From: Polaribacter marinaquae
Lineage (GTDB): Bacteria; Bacteroidota; Bacteroidia; Flavobacteriales; Flavobacteriaceae
DNA: 64,000 nt
Direction: 5' to 3'
Assembly (NCBI RefSeq): GCF_038019025.1
Contig: NZ_CP150496.1
Coordinates: forward strand, 523,501-587,500
The stretch's first letter is position 1, and every line of letters starts with the position of its first letter. Shown here piece after piece: positions 27,397-37,014 of this stretch. The notes under the pieces are model-generated. The model did no database searches and had not been told where the DNA came from. It worked only from the letters and a program-made list of their open reading frames with translations. The translations under genes were made by a program, and so were the position numbers.

Positions 27397-27432
27397 CAAA
27401 TGTATATTATTTTTCAATACAAAAAACAAAAG
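27397..27432 (-). promoter_or_regulatory. Putative speA promoter
   Basis: On the minus strand, TTG (in CTTTTG, 27427-27432) is followed after 22 bases by TACATTTG (27397-27404), close to the Bacteroidota -33/-7 arrangement. It predicts a transcription start near 27390 and a long leader. Confidence 0.5.
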
Positions 27433-27570
27433 TGAAAAAAAATTTACTTTTATTTAATATGCAGTATTTCTTCTTTTAAACACTAAGGTTGTTCGACTTA
27501 TTATTATCAAAAAAAATAATATTTAATGTAAAAAGTGTTTTTTAATTACTTTAAAAAAGTCTAAAACAAA

Positions 27571-27600
27571 AAAAAGCTCTGAATTAACAGAGCTTTTTAT
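27571..27600 (-). terminator. Intrinsic terminator of the helicase gene
   Basis: AAAAAGCTCTG and CAGAGCTTTTT around loop AATTAA; on the minus strand it must be read from the other side, where the T run also follows. It lies directly after the helicase stop codon at 27603, which serves minus-strand transcripts. Confidence 0.8.
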
Positions 27601-27602
27601 AT

Positions 27603-29153
27603 TTATTCTTCAATTGGCGGATGCCCATGAATTTTTTCGAAATCTTCGTCGAAATTTGCACGTAAATATGCATTTAATTTCTTTCGATAATCATCTTTTA
27701 ACCAAGTAACAAAATTGTGTGTACTTTTAGAAATACATTTAGCATATCTATTAATTCTATCATCAATTTCTTCACCTATCATTTTTGCTAAAATTAAAGC
27801 ATCAAAAACATCTTCACTATTTTCGATACACATTTTTGCATGATGTACTATCGATTTTTCTAATACTCGCTTTGAAGATTCACCTGCTTTAATTGTATCT
27901 ATATATACTTTTTTCATATCGAAATAAGTATCTGTAGATTTTGCAAATTCTTTTTTAATATCTGCAGGTAGTTCGTATTTAAAAGTACTTTCGATTTCTT
28001 CATCAGAAAGTATAGAATCTAAATAATAATCTGGCGCTCTAAACATTTTTTGCCAATCTAAATCTGCACCCCAAGGTCCAAATCTATGAAAGTTGTTACC
28101 TAAATCGATAACTTCAAAAGTTTTCTTGTCTCCTAAAATACGAGAACCACGACCAATCATTTGGTAATATAAAGTAAGCGATTTTGTTGCTCTATTTAAA
28201 ATAATGGCTTCTATACTTGGCTCATCAAAACCTGTAGTTAAAATACTTACAGAAGTAATAATAGCGTTTGGTGTTTTATGAAACCACTTTAAAATAAGCT
28301 CTCTTTCTTTTTTAGTATTTGTATTATCTAAATGGGCAATTGGGTACCCCGCTTTTTTAAATGCATGAAATACTTGTATCGAAGTATTAATACCATTATT
28401 AAAAATAAGTGTTTTTTTACCTTTAGCTGTTTCTTCGTAAGCGCTTACTAATTTAGTAAGCATGTCTGTATTCATATACAAATCTTCAGAAGATTTTACT
28501 GTATAATCTCCGTTAGCACCAACTTCTAAAGAAGTTAAACCAACATTGTAAGAATACATATTTGCTTGTGCTAAATAACCACTTTCTATTAAATGATGAA
28601 TTGGTTCTCCTACAAAAAGTTCTTGGTAGTTCTCGTACATTGGTAATTTAATGTTAGAACTTAAAGGAGTAGCTGTTACACCTAAAATAAAAGAATCATT
28701 AAAAAACTTAAATATTTTAGTAAAAGAGTTATAATGCGCCTCATCTACAATAACCAAACCGATATCAGAAATGTCTAACTTATCATCTGTAAGTCTATTC
28801 TTTAGCGTTTCTACCATGGCAACAAAACAATTAAAATCGTTTTGATCGTCTAATTTGGCTGTAGAATTAATAATTTTATTGTGCACACCAAACTCATTAA
28901 GCATCTTAGATGTTTGCTTGCTTAATTCTATTCTGTGTGTTAAAACTAATACTTTCTTCTGAAATTTTTCTATGTAACGTCGAACAATTTCAGAAAAAAT
29001 AACAGTTTTACCACCTCCTGTAGGTAATTGATATAATAAATGATAATCTTTTGGTGCAGTTTCAAAACGATTAAAAATCTCTTGAAGTGCATCTTTTTGA
29101 TATCCGTATAATTCTTTTCCTACCTTTACTTGTGAAGTGTTTGTTTCTGCCAA
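27603..29153 (-). CDS. DEAD/DEAH box helicase family protein
   Basis: This 516-residue superfamily 2 helicase has motif I (PTGGGKT, about 46-52), motif Ia (VLVLTHRIELSKQT), motif II (VDEAH, about 135), motif III (GVTATP), and in the second RecA domain the SILTTGFDEPSIEAI and QMIGRGSRI (motif VI) segments. The architecture resembles the SSL2/type III restriction-like group, with a roughly 130-residue helical C-terminal region after the helicase core. No methylase or specificity gene is nearby, so I see no evidence for a restriction system. It is monocistronic. Confidence 0.9.
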   Translation of the reverse strand: MAETNTSQVKVGKELYGYQKDALQEIFNRFETAPKDYHLLYQLPTGGGKTVIFSEIVRRYIEKFQKKVLVLTHRIELSKQTSKMLNEFGVHNKIINSTAKLDDQNDFNCFVAMVETLKNRLTDDKLDISDIGLVIVDEAHYNSFTKIFKFFNDSFILGVTATPLSSNIKLPMYENYQELFVGEPIHHLIESGYLAQANMYSYNVGLTSLEVGANGDYTVKSSEDLYMNTDMLTKLVSAYEETAKGKKTLIFNNGINTSIQVFHAFKKAGYPIAHLDNTNTKKERELILKWFHKTPNAIITSVSILTTGFDEPSIEAIILNRATKSLTLYYQMIGRGSRILGDKKTFEVIDLGNNFHRFGPWGADLDWQKMFRAPDYYLDSILSDEEIESTFKYELPADIKKEFAKSTDTYFDMKKVYIDTIKAGESSKRVLEKSIVHHAKMCIENSEDVFDALILAKMIGEEIDDRINRYAKCISKSTHNFVTWLKDDYRKKLNAYLRANFDEDFEKIHGHPPIEE

Positions 29154-29213
29154 AAGTTTAAAAATTTTAAGCTACAAAAGTAAGACTTAAAATAGGTTTT
29201 TCCCAAATTTAAG

Positions 29214-29615
29214 CTATATAAATCTTGATAAGTTTGTTTGAGTGATATCATAATGCGATGCGTTATGCACAGAAACACCATTTTTTACCACAATTAGTTG
29301 TGGTGATTGGTGCATAATTTGAAACTTATACCCTACTTCATCAGAAATATTTCTATAACTTAATAAATCTAAATAATAGACTTTTAAATTTTGATGTTCT
29401 TCTAAAAAAAGGTTTTCAAACTGTTTTATAACCATACTACTAATTCCGCATCTAGTAGAATGTTTAAAAATTAAAACAGCCTCTGTTTCAGATTGTTTCT
29501 CTATAATCTCTAATTGATCTATACTATTTAAAGGAATCCAGTTTAAATATGACTTTTTTTCTGGTTTTGATTTTTTATCACTATTTCCTCCAAATACGTT
29601 GTTAAATATACCCAT
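29214..29615 (-). CDS. ytxJ: Bacillithiol system redox-active protein YtxJ
   Basis: The 133-residue protein has a thioredoxin-like fold with a monothiol active site, HSTRCGIS (Cys near 55), as in YtxJ, a proposed bacilliredoxin-like partner in bacillithiol-using bacteria. Other blocks are YYLDLLSYR and HQSPQLIVVKNG with the cis-Pro. Presence implies the cell uses bacillithiol. A -7 box lies upstream. It is divergent from clpB, which fits a stress-response neighbourhood. Confidence 0.88.
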   Translation of the reverse strand: MGIFNNVFGGNSDKKSKPEKKSYLNWIPLNSIDQLEIIEKQSETEAVLIFKHSTRCGISSMVIKQFENLFLEEHQNLKVYYLDLLSYRNISDEVGYKFQIMHQSPQLIVVKNGVSVHNASHYDITQTNLSRFI

Positions 29616-29641
29616 TTACTTGTTTTTTTACTTTGTCGATA

Positions 29642-29668
29642 CAAATATAAGAAACTTTCATCAGTCAA
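29642..29668 (-). promoter_or_regulatory. Putative ytxJ promoter
   Basis: On the minus strand TATATTTG (29642-29649) matches the -7 consensus and a TTG (29666-29668) lies 16 bases upstream, slightly short of the usual spacing. The start codon is at 29615. Confidence 0.45.
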
Positions 29669-29777
29669 AAAGTCAGTTAAAATAAGTGATTTACAGACAT
29701 TTTGACCTATTTAAAGTTAAATAATCTAATGGTATTAAAATTGCTTTAATCTTATCAAAAAAACAAAAAAATAGAAA

Positions 29778-32387
29778 ATGAATTTTAATAACTATACAAC
29801 AAAATCGCAAGAGACCATTCAAATGGCGCAGCAAATTGCGCAAGGTTTTGGTCATAATCAAATAGAAAATGAACACATATTTAAAGCATTAACACAAGTA
29901 GACGAAAATGTTTTGCCTTTTCTATTAAAGAAATTAAATATAAATACAGCAATTTTAGAGCAAGTAATAGATAAACAATTAGAAAGCTTGCCTAAAGTTT
30001 CTGGTGCAGAATTAATGCTTTCTAGAGAAGCTGGTAAAAGTTTAAACGAAGCATCAATTATTGCTAAAAACATGAAAGATGATTATGTTTCTATTGAGCA
30101 TTTAATTTTAGCAATCTTTAAATCGAAAAGTAATATTGCACAAGTTTTAAAAGACCAAGGTGTGAGTGAAAAAGATTTAAAAGCTGCTATTGACGAGTTA
30201 AGAAAAGGAGAAAGAGTTACTTCTCAATCACAAGAAGAAACGTATAATTCTTTAAATAAATTTGCTAAAAACTTAAATCAATTAGCGCAAGATGGCAAAC
30301 TAGATCCGGTAATTGGTCGAGACGAAGAAATTAGACGTTTACTACAAATTTTATCTCGTAGAACTAAAAACAACCCAATTTTAGTTGGGGAACCAGGAAC
30401 TGGTAAAACGGCTATTGCAGAAGGTTTAGCACATAGAATTGTAGATGGTGATGTACCAGAAAATCTAAAAGATAAATTAATTTTTTCTTTGGATATGGGC
30501 GCATTAATTGCTGGTGCAAAATATAAAGGTGAGTTTGAAGAACGCCTAAAAGCAGTTATCAAAGAAGTTACAACTTCTGATGGAGATATTGTACTTTTTA
30601 TAGATGAAATTCATACGTTAGTTGGCGCAGGTGGCGGACAAGGTGCTATGGATGCTGCTAATATTTTAAAACCTGCTTTGGCTCGTGGAGAACTACGTGC
30701 AATTGGAGCTACTACTTTAGATGAATATCAAAAATACTTTGAAAAAGATAAAGCATTAGAAAGACGTTTTCAAAAAGTTCAAGTTGATGAACCAGACACA
30801 GAAAGTGCTATTTCTATTTTACGCGGAATTAAAGAAAAGTACGAAACTCACCATAAAGTTCGCATTAAAGATGAAGCCATTATTGGTGCTGTAGAATTAT
30901 CTCAAAGATATATTACCAACAGGTTTTTACCAGATAAAGCCATCGATTTAATGGATGAAGCTGCATCTAAATTGCGTATGGAAATCAATTCTAAACCAGA
31001 AGAATTAGATGTTTTAGATAGAAAAGTAATGCAGTTAGAAATTGAAATTGAAGCCATTAAACGAGAAAAAGATGAAGTTAAATTAAAATCTTTACGTTCT
31101 GATTTGGCAAATCTAAAAGAAGAACGCAATGAAATTAATGCAAAATGGAAATCAGAAAAAGAGGTAGTAGATAATATTCAGAATGCAAAATTAGAAATAG
31201 AAAACTTTAAACTAGAGGCAGAAAAAGCAGAAAGAGAAGGTAATTATGGCTTAGTTGCAGAGTTGCGTTATGGTAAAATTAAACAAGCTCAAGAAAATTT
31301 AGAGCTTTTACAAAAAACATTGCAAGAAAATCAAACTGAAAGTTCTTTAATTAAAGAAGAAGTTACTTTAGATGATATTGCAGAAGTTGTTGCAAAATGG
31401 ACAGGTGTTCCGGTTACAAAAATGATTCAATCCGAAAGAGAAAAATTATTAAAACTAGAGCAACAACTGCACAAAAGAGTTGTAGGTCAAGAAGAAGCAA
31501 TTGTTGCTGTTTCTGATGCCGTTAGAAGATCTAGAGCAGGTTTGCAAAACCCAAACAAACCAATTGGTAGCTTTTTATTTTTAGGTACTACAGGTGTTGG
31601 TAAAACAGAATTAGCAAAAGCATTGGCAGAATATCTTTTTGATGATGAAAATGCCATGACTCGTATTGATATGAGTGAATATCAAGAAAAACATTCTGTT
31701 AGTAGATTGGTTGGTGCTCCTCCTGGTTATGTAGGTTATGATGAAGGTGGGCAACTTACAGAAGCGGTTAGAAGAAGACCTTATTCTGTGGTGCTTTTAG
31801 ATGAAATAGAAAAGGCGCATCCAGATACTTTTAATATTTTATTACAAGTTTTAGACGAAGGTAGGTTAACAGACAATAAAGGACGTGTTGCAGATTTTAA
31901 AAACACCATAATTATTATGACATCTAATATGGGAAGTCATATAATTCAAGAGAAATTCAGCGACCCTAAAGCAGATTTAGAAGCTGTTACAGAATTGGCT
32001 AAAATTGAAGTTTTAGGCCTTTTAAAACAATCTGTTAGACCAGAATTTTTAAACAGAATTGATGATGTAATTATGTTTACACCACTTAAACAGTCTGACA
32101 TTTTTGAGATTGTAAAACTTCAAATTGAAAGTTTAAAGAAAATGATTGGGAAACAAGAAATAACTTTAGACGCTACAGATGAAGCTATAAGTTATTTGGC
32201 TAAAAAAGGATATCAACCAGAATTTGGTGCAAGACCTGTAAAAAGAGTTATTCAAAAAGAAGTTTTAAACCAACTTTCTAAAGAAATTCTATCAGGAAAA
32301 ATCACAACAGATAGTATTATTCTTTTAGATTCTTTTGATGACAAATTAGTGTTTAGAAATCAATCAGATCTGGTAGAAAAGTTATAG
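29778..32387 (+). CDS. clpB: ATP-dependent chaperone ClpB
   Basis: The 869-residue disaggregase has all ClpB parts: N domain (about 1-145), first AAA+ module (Walker A GEPGTGKT near 206, Walker [11 protein letters not shown]), a coiled-coil middle domain (about 400-530, typical of ClpB and absent from ClpA/ClpC), and a second AAA+ module (GTTGVGKTE near 607, [13 protein letters not shown]). It rescues aggregated proteins with DnaK. Length is standard (about 860). It is a single-gene unit between ytxJ and a SixA-like phosphatase. Confidence 0.98.
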   Translation: MNFNNYTTKSQETIQMAQQIAQGFGHNQIENEHIFKALTQVDENVLPFLLKKLNINTAILEQVIDKQLESLPKVSGAELMLSREAGKSLNEASIIAKNMKDDYVSIEHLILAIFKSKSNIAQVLKDQGVSEKDLKAAIDELRKGERVTSQSQEETYNSLNKFAKNLNQLAQDGKLDPVIGRDEEIRRLLQILSRRTKNNPILVGEPGTGKTAIAEGLAHRIVDGDVPENLKDKLIFSLDMGALIAGAKYKGEFEERLKAVIKEVTTSDGDIVLFIDEIHTLVGAGGGQGAMDAANILKPALARGELRAIGATTLDEYQKYFEKDKALERRFQKVQVDEPDTESAISILRGIKEKYETHHKVRIKDEAIIGAVELSQRYITNRFLPDKAIDLMDEAASKLRMEINSKPEELDVLDRKVMQLEIEIEAIKREKDEVKLKSLRSDLANLKEERNEINAKWKSEKEVVDNIQNAKLEIENFKLEAEKAEREGNYGLVAELRYGKIKQAQENLELLQKTLQENQTESSLIKEEVTLDDIAEVVAKWTGVPVTKMIQSEREKLLKLEQQLHKRVVGQEEAIVAVSDAVRRSRAGLQNPNKPIGSFLFLGTTGVGKTELAKALAEYLFDDENAMTRIDMSEYQEKHSVSRLVGAPPGYVGYDEGGQLTEAVRRRPYSVVLLDEIEKAHPDTFNILLQVLDEGRLTDNKGRVADFKNTIIIMTSNMGSHIIQEKFSDPKADLEAVTELAKIEVLGLLKQSVRPEFLNRIDDVIMFTPLKQSDIFEIVKLQIESLKKMIGKQEITLDATDEAISYLAKKGYQPEFGARPVKRVIQKEVLNQLSKEILSGKITTDSIILLDSFDDKLVFRNQSDLVEKL

Positions 32388-32417
32388 TTTAGTTAGGTTA
32401 ATTAGTTAGTTAGTTGA

Positions 32418-32450
32418 AAGCGGTACTTTAATAAGTATCGCTTTTTTTTT
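32418..32450 (+). terminator. Intrinsic terminator after clpB
   Basis: AAGCGGTACTT and AAGTATCGCTT (one G-U pair) followed by nine T, preceded by a low-complexity TTAG tandem stretch (32390-32414). Confidence 0.85.
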
Positions 32451-32480
32451 ATTTATATTCGTACATCAAAACAAATTATC

Positions 32481-32978
32481 ATGAAAAAATATATTCTAGT
32501 ATTTGGCTTAATTTTTAGTTTATTAGTTTCTTGTAACTCTCAAGAAACAACAACCTACTATTTAATTCGTCATGCAGAAAAAGACAGAACAGATAGCGGA
32601 AATAAAAATCCAGATTTAAATGAAAATGGATTAAAAAGAGCTAAAAAATGGGCAGAATATTTTAAAAACATCGATTTAGATGCCGTGTATTCTACAAATT
32701 ACAATAGAACACAACAAACTGCAAAACCTACTGCTAGCAGTAAAAATTTAAATATTACAAGTTACAATCCTGGTAAAATGTACGACTCTGTATTTAAAGC
32801 AAATACCAAAGGTAAAAAAGTGTTAATTGTTGGTCATAGCAACACAACACCTGTATTTACAAATAAAATATTGGGTAAAAAGATGTATGAAAACATGAGC
32901 GATAATGACAATGCCAGTTTATTTATTGTTACTATTTCAGGTGATGATAAAACTAGTAAAATTGAAAAAATTGATTAG
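32481..32978 (+). CDS. SixA-like histidine phosphatase lipoprotein
   Basis: The 165-residue protein has a lipoprotein signal (LLVSC, Cys18) and a histidine phosphatase fold. The catalytic RHG-like motif is LIRHAEK (His near 31), and the second His is in VGHSNTTP (near 119). The core is short like SixA rather than phosphoglycerate mutase. Lipid anchoring puts it outside the cytoplasm, unlike SixA of E. coli, so the substrate is unclear. It is monocistronic. Confidence 0.85.
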   Translation: MKKYILVFGLIFSLLVSCNSQETTTYYLIRHAEKDRTDSGNKNPDLNENGLKRAKKWAEYFKNIDLDAVYSTNYNRTQQTAKPTASSKNLNITSYNPGKMYDSVFKANTKGKKVLIVGHSNTTPVFTNKILGKKMYENMSDNDNASLFIVTISGDDKTSKIEKID

Positions 32979-33000
32979 CATAATGTTTTCTAACACTAGA

Positions 33001-33046
33001 AAAGACTTGTAATTAGATATCTATCAAACTACAAGTCTTTTTCTTT
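33001..33046. terminator. Bidirectional intrinsic terminator
   Basis: AAAGACTTGTA (33001-33011) pairs with TACAAGTCTTT (33030-33040), with T-rich tracts on both outer sides; it separates convergent genes. Confidence 0.8.
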
Positions 33047-33053
33047 TTTAAAA

Positions 33054-33797
33054 CTACTTAAGTAATTTAACTTCAATATTTTCTAAAATAATTTCTGATA
33101 CTTTTTTAAGCTCATTTTTTTCGAAAGCTTTATCAATATCAATAAGAGAAATTTCTTTATGCAACGGTTTGTAATTTTCGAAATCTACAAAACGAATTCC
33201 GTTTTTTATTGACTCTTTTTTTAAAGCTCTAAAACGTTTTCCACCACCGTTTGTGTGGTAAGAATACGCCAAGTAATCAATTAAAAAATCTTCTTTACCA
33301 ATCCAATAAATAAATACATCTTCAAAGTCTTCTCCTCCTCCATCTTTAGAAAAAGTAACTTCAATTTTATGATAATCTTTACCTTTAATTTTTGATGATG
33401 CCAATAATTTCTTATGAACAGCTTTGTCATTTAAACCAAATGGTAAAACAGAAAAATAATGTACAGAATTTACCGCATTAGCAATAACATTTGCTATAGA
33501 ATCGTTTGTTTTAACTAATTTACCATCAACAAAACGCTTAAATCCATTATTAGAAAGTACATCTTCTACAGTTTTATTATCAGAATTATTTGTAAATCGA
33601 AATAACTCAAAATTTCCATTTTTACGAACCGCAGCGTAATCTACATCTCTAAACTTAAACCCAATTTTAGAGTTTTTAACTTTATCTGCACCAGAAGAAA
33701 CCATTGTTTTATCTATAATTTCTTGTGCATTCAACTCTTTCTTAGCAGGTTTACAAGAAATTGCAATCAGTAAAAAAAGTAATACTATTTTTTTCAT
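33054..33797 (-). CDS. DUF6503-like lipoprotein
   Basis: The 247-residue protein carries a lipobox (LIAISC, Cys15). The mature part has alternating beta strands (KIGFKFRDVDYAAVR, DYHKIEVTFSKDGGG, FVDFENYK) like an outer-membrane lipoprotein carrier fold, and matches what I recall as the DUF6503 family of Flavobacteriia. Function is unknown. It has a promoter box of its own and is divergent from smpB. Confidence 0.7.
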   Translation of the reverse strand: MKKIVLLFLLIAISCKPAKKELNAQEIIDKTMVSSGADKVKNSKIGFKFRDVDYAAVRKNGNFELFRFTNNSDNKTVEDVLSNNGFKRFVDGKLVKTNDSIANVIANAVNSVHYFSVLPFGLNDKAVHKKLLASSKIKGKDYHKIEVTFSKDGGGEDFEDVFIYWIGKEDFLIDYLAYSYHTNGGGKRFRALKKESIKNGIRFVDFENYKPLHKEISLIDIDKAFEKNELKKVSEIILENIEVKLLK

Positions 33798-33828
33798 TTT
33801 ATAAGAATATTAGTTCTAGAATAGAATT

Positions 33829-33836
33829 CAAAATTA
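33829..33836 (-). promoter_or_regulatory. Putative -7 box of the DUF6503-like gene
   Basis: On the minus strand this is TAATTTTG (TAnnTTTG), 32 bases from the start at 33797. Confidence 0.4.
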
Positions 33837-33861
33837 CGTTTCTTTCCCGAATGTAAAAATG

Positions 33862-33869
33862 TATCTTTG
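33862..33869 (+). promoter_or_regulatory. Putative -7 box of smpB
   Basis: TATCTTTG matches TAnnTTTG, 30 bases before the smpB start codon; this particular variant is very common in Bacteroidota. No clear TTG lies at -33. Confidence 0.5.
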
Positions 33870-33898
33870 TTAAAAATTTTTAAACATAAAATCAGTCT

Positions 33899-34363
33899 AT
33901 GGCTGTACAGAAAAAAATAAACATACAGAATAAAAAAGCGAGATTCGAATTTGAAATTCTAGATAAATTTGTGGCCGGAATTCAATTAACCGGAACAGAA
34001 ATTAAATCTATACGACTAAGTCAAGCAAGAATTACAGAGAGTTTTTGCGAGTTTAATGATCGCGGAGAATTGTTTATTGTAAATATGTACATACAAGAAT
34101 ACATGTTTGGGCATCATTTTAATCATAAGCCAAAAAGCGAACGTAGATTGTTATTAAACAAACGAGAATTACGAAGTTTAAAAAAAGATGTTGAAGCAAA
34201 AGGAAACACAATTGTGCCTCTAAGATTATTTATTAATGATAGAGGATTTGCAAAACTAGAAATTGCCTTAGCCAAAGGAAAACAAATTCACGACAAAAGA
34301 AATACGCTAAAAGACAGAGATAATAAAAGAGATTTAGCTAGAATTAAAAAGAACTTCAACTAA
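33899..34363 (+). CDS. smpB: SsrA-binding protein SmpB
   Basis: This 154-residue protein binds tmRNA for trans-translation rescue of stalled ribosomes. Family blocks are present: INKKARFEFEILDKF-like start (NKKARFEFEILDKF), AGIQLTGTEIKSIRLSQA, MYIQEYMFG, RRLLLNKRE, VPLRLFINDRGFAKLEIALAKGK (quoted in parts) and the basic C-terminal tail that inserts in the mRNA channel (HDKRNTLKDRDNKRD). The prenyltransferase gene follows after one base, so the two are probably co-transcribed. Confidence 0.96.
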   Translation: MAVQKKINIQNKKARFEFEILDKFVAGIQLTGTEIKSIRLSQARITESFCEFNDRGELFIVNMYIQEYMFGHHFNHKPKSERRLLLNKRELRSLKKDVEAKGNTIVPLRLFINDRGFAKLEIALAKGKQIHDKRNTLKDRDNKRDLARIKKNFN

Positions 34364-34364
34364 A

Positions 34365-35261
34365 ATGCCTATTTTTTTAAAACTGATTCGTTATAAAAAC
34401 CTCTTAATGGTTTTATTGACAATGGTTTTGACTAAATACGCATTATTAGAATCTAACTTTTCAAATACATTATTATCGCATTTTAATTTTATTATTTTAA
34501 CGACCGCTGTACTTTTAATTACCGCAAGCGGATATATTATTAATGATATTTTTGATATTGAAACTGATAAAATAAACAAGCCATCAAAATTATTCTTAGA
34601 TAAAAACTTTTCGATTAAAAAAGCTTGGTCTTTTTATATTTTACTTAACGTCTTTGGTTTAGCTCTTGGTATTTTTGTTTCCATCGCAACAAATACACCT
34701 TTAAACTCATTATATTTTATTGTAACTGCGATCATCCTGTTTTACTATTCTAAAAGTTTAAAAAAAATCGCTTTAATTGGTAATCTTATTGTAAGTTTCT
34801 TATGTGCTTTAGTGATTTTTTTAGTTTCTGAATTCGAATTTATTGGCACAAATTTAGAATCTAGTTCAAAAATTTCTTCTGATTTAATAATTGCTATTTA
34901 TTTATTGTTTTCTTTTACAATAACATTAATTAGAGAGATTATAAAAGATATTGAAGATGTAAACGGAGATTTAAAAATAAAAGCTAAAACATTGCCTATT
35001 CTTATAGGAAGAAAAAGATCTGCAAGAATTGCTTTTTTTATCAGTTCTATGATGTTAGTTTTTATACTGATTATCTTACAATCAATAAAAAACGAATCAT
35101 TATTCTTTTGGTATATTTTATTCTTAATTTGCATACCACTACTCTATTTATTATCTAAAATATGGTTTGCAAGAACTAAAAAAAACTACAATGTTATTAG
35201 TAAATTACTAAAAATTATTATGTTTTTAGGAATTTTATCGATGCTTTTATTTAGGTTTTAG
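34365..35261 (+). CDS. UbiA-type prenyltransferase (geranylgeranylglycerol-phosphate geranylgeranyltransferase-like)
   Basis: The 298-residue integral membrane protein has about eight transmembrane helices and the two Asp-rich motifs of the UbiA superfamily: NDIFDIETDKINKP (near 62) and the IKDIEDVNGD motif (near 192). In flavobacteria this gene is usually annotated as geranylgeranylglycerol-phosphate geranylgeranyltransferase, an archaeal lipid enzyme; the true prenyl acceptor in bacteria is not clear from sequence. It follows smpB by one base and its 3' end overlaps the convergent EamA gene by 11 bases. Confidence 0.85.
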   Translation: MPIFLKLIRYKNLLMVLLTMVLTKYALLESNFSNTLLSHFNFIILTTAVLLITASGYIINDIFDIETDKINKPSKLFLDKNFSIKKAWSFYILLNVFGLALGIFVSIATNTPLNSLYFIVTAIILFYYSKSLKKIALIGNLIVSFLCALVIFLVSEFEFIGTNLESSSKISSDLIIAIYLLFSFTITLIREIIKDIEDVNGDLKIKAKTLPILIGRKRSARIAFFISSMMLVFILIILQSIKNESLFFWYILFLICIPLLYLLSKIWFARTKKNYNVISKLLKIIMFLGILSMLLFRF

Positions 35262-36174
35262 AAGTACCTGTAACATTTTTCACTTTTCTTTTTCTTGAAG
35301 TGATAAAGTAAACTCCAGATAACAAAACTACAGATGCAATTATAGATTGAGTAGTTAATTCTTCATCTAAAAAATACCAACCTAAAACTAAAGCCACAAT
35401 AGGATTCACGTATGCAGAAGTTGCTACTTTTTCTGTAGAAACTACTTTTAGTAAATAATTAAAAGCTGTAAAAGCAATAATACTTCCAAAAATTATCAGC
35501 ATAATTACCGAAAACTGAACTTCTATTGCCCAATTTAAAGGAGAAGACATTGTTTCATTAAAAGAAAAACTCATCAATAATAATAACAATCCTGCAAATA
35601 GCATTTGGTATCCTGTTGTTACAAAAAAGTTTTTGGGTAAATCTGCTTTAGAAACAAAAACACCACCATAAGCCCAACTTAACACACATGTAAGAATCAT
35701 AAAGATTCCTAATAAACTACCTTCTGAAGTTGTAATTGATTTTTGACTAACCAAAAGATACATTCCTACAATACCTAAACCAACACCAATAATCGATTGT
35801 CTTTGCATTGGTTTTCTATCGATCAATCTTAATAAAATTAGCACAAACAATGGTTGCGTAGCAGCCAATAATGCAGCAAAACCACTGTCTACATATTTTA
35901 AAGCCCAAACAAAAACTCCGTTACCATAAACCAAAAAAAAGAATCCAGAAACAGCACAGTTAATTAATTGCTTTTTAGAGATTTTTAAGTTTAACTTCAT
36001 AATTTTAGAAATTATAAGTATTAAAACCGCAGAAATTAAAAACCTTACAGATGCCATAAAAAAAGCTGGTAAAGCAGTTACAGCAATTTTATTAAACAAA
36101 TATGTAGACCCCCAAACAACGTAAATTGTAAAAAAAGCGAGAACTATTAATATTTTAGAATTTTTTAAAAACAT
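35251..36174 (-). CDS. EamA (DMT superfamily) transporter
   Basis: The 307-residue protein has ten predicted membrane helices in two EamA repeats (about 12-140 and 155-295), with the typical WGSTYLFNKIA start and the YVNPIVALVLGWYFLDEEL segment near the end. The family exports amino acids or metabolites. Its 3' end overlaps that of the UbiA gene by 11 bases with no terminator between them, so the convergent transcripts must interpenetrate. Confidence 0.9.
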   Translation of the reverse strand: MFLKNSKILIVLAFFTIYVVWGSTYLFNKIAVTALPAFFMASVRFLISAVLILIISKIMKLNLKISKKQLINCAVSGFFFLVYGNGVFVWALKYVDSGFAALLAATQPLFVLILLRLIDRKPMQRQSIIGVGLGIVGMYLLVSQKSITTSEGSLLGIFMILTCVLSWAYGGVFVSKADLPKNFFVTTGYQMLFAGLLLLLMSFSFNETMSSPLNWAIEVQFSVIMLIIFGSIIAFTAFNYLLKVVSTEKVATSAYVNPIVALVLGWYFLDEELTTQSIIASVVLLSGVYFITSRKRKVKNVTGTSKT

Positions 36175-36233
36175 CTATTTAAATTTAAAAAGCGAAAATA
36201 CTACTATTAAAAATAAACAATGCATAAATTTTC

Positions 36234-36251
36234 GTCAGTTCTTATACTGAC
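36234..36251. repeat. Inverted repeat in the divergent EamA / TMEM175 gap
   Basis: GTCAGT (36234-36239) and ACTGAC (36246-36251) are separated by six bases. Placed 60 bases upstream of the EamA start, it could be an operator. The remainder of this 210-base gap is A/T-rich and shows no gene. Confidence 0.35.
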
Positions 36252-36384
36252 AAAGAAAATATAACTAAACATTAAAATTATTTTAAAGAAAACATAAGTT
36301 TTATCTTCTTATAAATATATTTTAAACCTATTTTTAAGAAATTTTAGAAATAGTATATTTAATTTTATATATTTAATTGAATAA

Positions 36385-37014
36385 ATGAAAGGAGAAATTT
36401 TTGATAAACAACGTGTAATAAGTTTTAGTGATGCTGTCTTTTCTATTGCAATTACTCTTTTAGTTTTAGACATTGTAGCACCAACTTATAAAGAGTTAAA
36501 AGCAGCAGATACTTTACAAATTCTACAAAATAGAATTCCAAGTATTATTGGTCTAATAGTTAGTTTTATTGTGATAGCTCTATATTGGGTAGCACATATG
36601 AGAATTATGAAATATGTTTCTACAATAAATAAAAAGATATTACGATACAATATTTTCCTTTTATTTTTTATAGTTCTTCTCCCTTTTTCAACTGCTTTTT
36701 ATGTTAGAGGCTTTATGTTAAAAGGCCCATTTGCTTTTTACTGCTTTAACTTATCTGCAATTGGTTTTTTTAATTATTTGCTTAACATTTACATTCCTAA
36801 AAAAGAAAAAGGTTTAACTGGCATAACCTCCGTTTTAGCCAAATATTTTAAATACCGAGCTTTAATTGCATTTATTATTTGGGTTTTGGCGGGTATTTTT
36901 GCTTTTTTGCTTCCAATGTTTGCCAGATTGTTATTCTTATTTATTTTTATATTAGAAGCTATCTTAGTTAAGATCTACAAAAAAAAACTAATTAGTGAAA
37001 AAACTATTGTATAG
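36385..37014 (+). CDS. TMEM175 family potassium channel-like protein
   Basis: The 209-residue protein has six predicted membrane helices. The first carries the signature RVISFSDAVFSIAITLLVL (the FSD motif), which lines the pore in bacterial TMEM175 channels, formerly DUF1211. Bacterial members are potassium channels. The LytTR regulator gene starts inside its last 20 bases, so the two are translationally coupled and the regulator may respond to ion or membrane state; that link is inference. Confidence 0.88.
   Translation: MKGEIFDKQRVISFSDAVFSIAITLLVLDIVAPTYKELKAADTLQILQNRIPSIIGLIVSFIVIALYWVAHMRIMKYVSTINKKILRYNIFLLFFIVLLPFSTAFYVRGFMLKGPFAFYCFNLSAIGFFNYLLNIYIPKKEKGLTGITSVLAKYFKYRALIAFIIWVLAGIFAFLLPMFARLLFLFIFILEAILVKIYKKKLISEKTIV

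Noticed and set aside
27603..29153. Restriction or defence system around the SF2 helicase
   Set aside because: No methylase, nuclease or specificity gene lies nearby; ytxJ and the polyamine genes flank it.
32390..32414. Tandem TTAG stretch after clpB as a CRISPR or functional repeat
   Set aside because: It is a short low-complexity run with no spacer structure.
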